Assembly: GCA_023150615.1 (NCBI GenBank)
Contig: JAKLKO010000006.1
Span: 1-64,000 of the forward strand
Direction: 5' to 3'
Origin: Phycisphaerae bacterium
GTDB lineage: Bacteria > Planctomycetota > Phycisphaerae > UBA1845 > UTPLA1
Length of the DNA stretch: 64,000 bases
The notes below the pieces were generated by a model. The model saw only the letters and a list, made by a program, of their open reading frames with translations, searched no databases and was not told where the DNA came from. Positions within the stretch are counted from its first letter, which is position 1; the number at the start of each line of letters is the position of its first letter. The position numbers and the translations under genes are program-made. Of the stretch, positions 62,398-64,000 are shown piece after piece.

Positions 62398-62982
62398 TCA
62401 GGCGAACTCGGCGTCGATCCGCTCGAGCAGCAGGTGGATGCAGACGAGGTGCAGCTCCTGGATTCGCGCCGACGACAGCGCGTCGAGCGTCAGGGCGATG
62501 TCGCAGAGCGGCTCGGCGGGACGATGGGACGGGCCGAGCAACCCGAGCGTCTGGACCGACATGGCGCGGGCGCGTTCGAGGGCGCTGAGGATGTTGAGGC
62601 TGTTGCCGCTGGTGGTCAGAACGAGCAGCGCATCGCCGGGAGCGGCGAGCGCTTCGACCTGACGCGAGAAGACTTGTTCGTAGCCGTAGTCATTGGCGAT
62701 GCACGTGATCGCTGTCGGGTCGCTGCTCAGGCAGAGGGCCGCGAGCGGCCGTCGAGCCTTGGAGAAACGCCCCATCAGTTCCTCGGACAGATGCAGTGCT
62801 TCGGCCGCGCTGCCGCCGTTGCCGCAGGTCAGGAGCTTGCGTCCGTTGCGCAGGGTCTGCGCAACGGCGTCGGCGAGTCGGCGGACGATCGGCAGTCTGC
62901 CATCGAGTTCTTCGAGCGCGCGGCGCAAGTCGGCAAGCGATGCTCGCATCGGGTTCGGATCGGAGTTCGATTCGCGGGTCAT
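62398..62982 (-). CDS. gmhA: Sedoheptulose-7-phosphate isomerase-like SIS protein (GmhA)
   Basis: 194 residues from ATG 62982. The SIS fold motifs are LLTCGNGGSAAEALHLSEELMGRF (as CGNGGSAAEALHLSEEL and MGRF), VLTTSGNS and ARIQELHLVCIHLLLERID, characteristic of GmhA, which makes D-glycero-D-manno-heptose 7-phosphate for LPS or glycoprotein heptose. It converges with the prepilin gene with one base between stops. The following glycosyltransferase gene 23 bases upstream on the same strand agrees with a glycan-assembly cluster continuing beyond the window. Confidence 0.9.
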   Translation of the reverse strand: MTRESNSDPNPMRASLADLRRALEELDGRLPIVRRLADAVAQTLRNGRKLLTCGNGGSAAEALHLSEELMGRFSKARRPLAALCLSSDPTAITCIANDYGYEQVFSRQVEALAAPGDALLVLTTSGNSLNILSALERARAMSVQTLGLLGPSHRPAEPLCDIALTLDALSSARIQELHLVCIHLLLERIDAEFA

Positions 62983-63005
62983 CAATGGTCCGCCGTTTCA
63001 GGGGA

Positions 63006-64000
63006 TTATGCGGCCGGCTGCGAGGGTTGTCGCGTGGAGACGGACATGGAGCGCGGGCGGAGATCGCGCGTCGCAGCAGGGGCGAATCCGGTCAGCGGCG
63101 GCGTGCGTTCCAGCCCGATGGCGCGGAGGATCCGCGCGAGCGCGCTCAGCGTTCGAATGCCGCGGTGCTTTGGGTCATGCGATCGGCCGTGCGAGAGTAG
63201 TTGGATGGCGTCGTCGAAGCACCGTTCGCGGAGCGCCGCACGGCCGGCCGCGGCGAACACCTGGCCGAGGCGCCGCCGGGCGCGTTCGGAGTCGAGTTGA
63301 TCCCGTCCGGCCGGGCTGTAGTAGAATCGCTCGAGGACTTCGGCCTTGATCGCGAGGTTCCGGCGCATCGACGACTTGCTGAGTCGATCGTCGTGGAGGC
63401 GGCGCAGGGCGAGGGGTTCGTCGATCAGCCCGAACTCGTGGCGCGTGCTGACGCGCAACCAGAGGTCGTAGTCTTCGCAGACGGGCAGGGCCGGATCGAA
63501 GCCCTCGAACTCCTCGAGCACGGCGCGATTGCAGACGACCGTGGGGACGTGGACAAAGCTGCTTTCGAAGAGTTCCTGTGTTACGCGGCCGGACCGACAG
63601 GGCTTCGTGCGGCCCGGGACGGGGCGACCGTCGACCGCAATCGGCGCCATCGGTCCGTACCAGATCGGGATGTGCGGCTGGCGGTCCATCGCCTGGAGAA
63701 AACGTTCGAGCTTCATCGGGAGCCACTCGTCGTCGCTGTCAAGAAAGGCGATGCGGTCGGCGGCGGCGCGGATGATTCCGGCGTTTCGCGCGGCGGCCGG
63801 CCCGCGATGCGGTTGTGTGAGGATGATCGGTCGCAGGGGATGCGCGCAGGCGACGCCCCGCACGTCTTCCGTCGAGCCATCGTCGACGACGATGGTCTCG
63901 AAGTCGCGGACGGTCTGGCGCGCCAGCGAATCGAGTGCCCAGACGAGCATTCGAGCGCGGTTGTGCGTCGGCACGACCACGGTGGCGAGCGGCTTGCGCA
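63006..64000 (-). CDS. Family 2 glycosyltransferase (5' end one base outside the window)
   Basis: About 331 of 332 codons are present. The frame at the window edge reads [A]TG followed by RKPLATVVVPTHNRARM, the usual N-terminus of GT2 enzymes, so the start codon probably begins at 64001. GT-A fold motifs: VVVPTHNR, VVDDGSTED, RGPAAARNAG, AFLDSDDEW (DXD-like metal site), then CEDYDLWLRVS. It transfers a nucleotide-activated sugar to an unknown acceptor, probably in surface polysaccharide synthesis with the neighbouring gmhA. Confidence 0.93.
   Translation of the reverse strand, partial: RKPLATVVVPTHNRARMLVWALDSLARQTVRDFETIVVDDGSTEDVRGVACAHPLRPIILTQPHRGPAAARNAGIIRAAADRIAFLDSDDEWLPMKLERFLQAMDRQPHIPIWYGPMAPIAVDGRPVPGRTKPCRSGRVTQELFESSFVHVPTVVCNRAVLEEFEGFDPALPVCEDYDLWLRVSTRHEFGLIDEPLALRRLHDDRLSKSSMRRNLAIKAEVLERFYYSPAGRDQLDSERARRRLGQVFAAAGRAALRERCFDDAIQLLSHGRSHDPKHRGIRTLSALARILRAIGLERTPPLTGFAPAATRDLRPRSMSVSTRQPSQPAA

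Overview
The window is high-GC bacterial DNA that most resembles a Planctomycetota chromosome, probably of the Phycisphaerae type (inference). The reasons are: six secreted proteins ending in type I dockerin-like modules, a PEP-CTERM protein, thrombospondin-type-3, FG-GAP and BNR surface proteins, a DUF1559-like prepilin, a DUF2961 protein, TPR plus purple-acid-phosphatase pairs, and TATAAT-type -10 boxes set very close to start codons. Three tRNAs (His, Arg, Thr) are present. There is no rRNA, CRISPR array, insertion sequence or prophage.

Layout. 1-4192 (+): a compact operon of two ESCRT-III-like coiled-coil proteins, a Vps4-like AAA ATPase with an N-terminal MIT-like domain, and a large SPFH-like/beta-propeller protein. 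This is the most striking content of the window. 4207-8115 (-): deoxyhypusine/homospermidine-synthase-like gene and agmatinase, small membrane proteins, thiS and thiG. 8226-8462: an RNA-rich intergenic region. 8651-15267: secreted carbonic anhydrase, MgtE magnesium channel, mini-asparaginase, the transsulfuration pair (CBS and cystathionine lyase), and ilvC. 15408-19722: tRNA-His, a GT39-type membrane glycosyltransferase, groES-groEL. 20010-30783: subtilase, DUF5655, ArsR/SRPBCC pair, tRNA-Arg, lysyl-endopeptidase-like protease, DUF2961 protein. 30844-34701: two unrelated radical-SAM enzymes (DUF4070 type and SPASM type). 34921-43480 (-): BNR/dockerin lipoprotein, TPR protein, two tandem paralogous structured ncRNAs, phosphatase/TPR pair, TIGR03960 radical SAM. 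44126-51045: two giant tandem FG-GAP proteins. 51202-56355: mnmG, a small unknown, an sRNA-like terminator unit, a thrombospondin-type-3/CTERM protein, tRNA-Thr. 56437-58026 (-): BNR_4 lipoprotein. 58130-62396 (+): a cobalamin riboswitch followed by ATP:cob(I)alamin adenosyltransferase, a PEP-CTERM surface protein, a dockerin-bearing PQQ-like propeller and a prepilin. 62398-64000 (-): GmhA-type isomerase and a family 2 glycosyltransferase.

How the parts work together. The first operon has the minimal parts list of an ESCRT membrane-remodelling machine: two filament subunits, one bearing a C-terminal MIM1-like motif, and the MIT-containing ATPase that would bind it, all with overlapping or nearly touching genes. 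The 58-62 kb operon couples intracellular adenosylcobalamin formation to exported proteins under one B12 riboswitch, which suggests a surface B12-capture system. The tandem ncRNAs at 38.2-38.5 kb share a covarying helix and end in intrinsic terminators. One has a 15-nt plus 7-nt complementary site in the leader of the FG-GAP operon 5 kb away, a possible sRNA-target pair.

All functional statements rest on reading motifs by eye. No database search, folding or alignment program was run.
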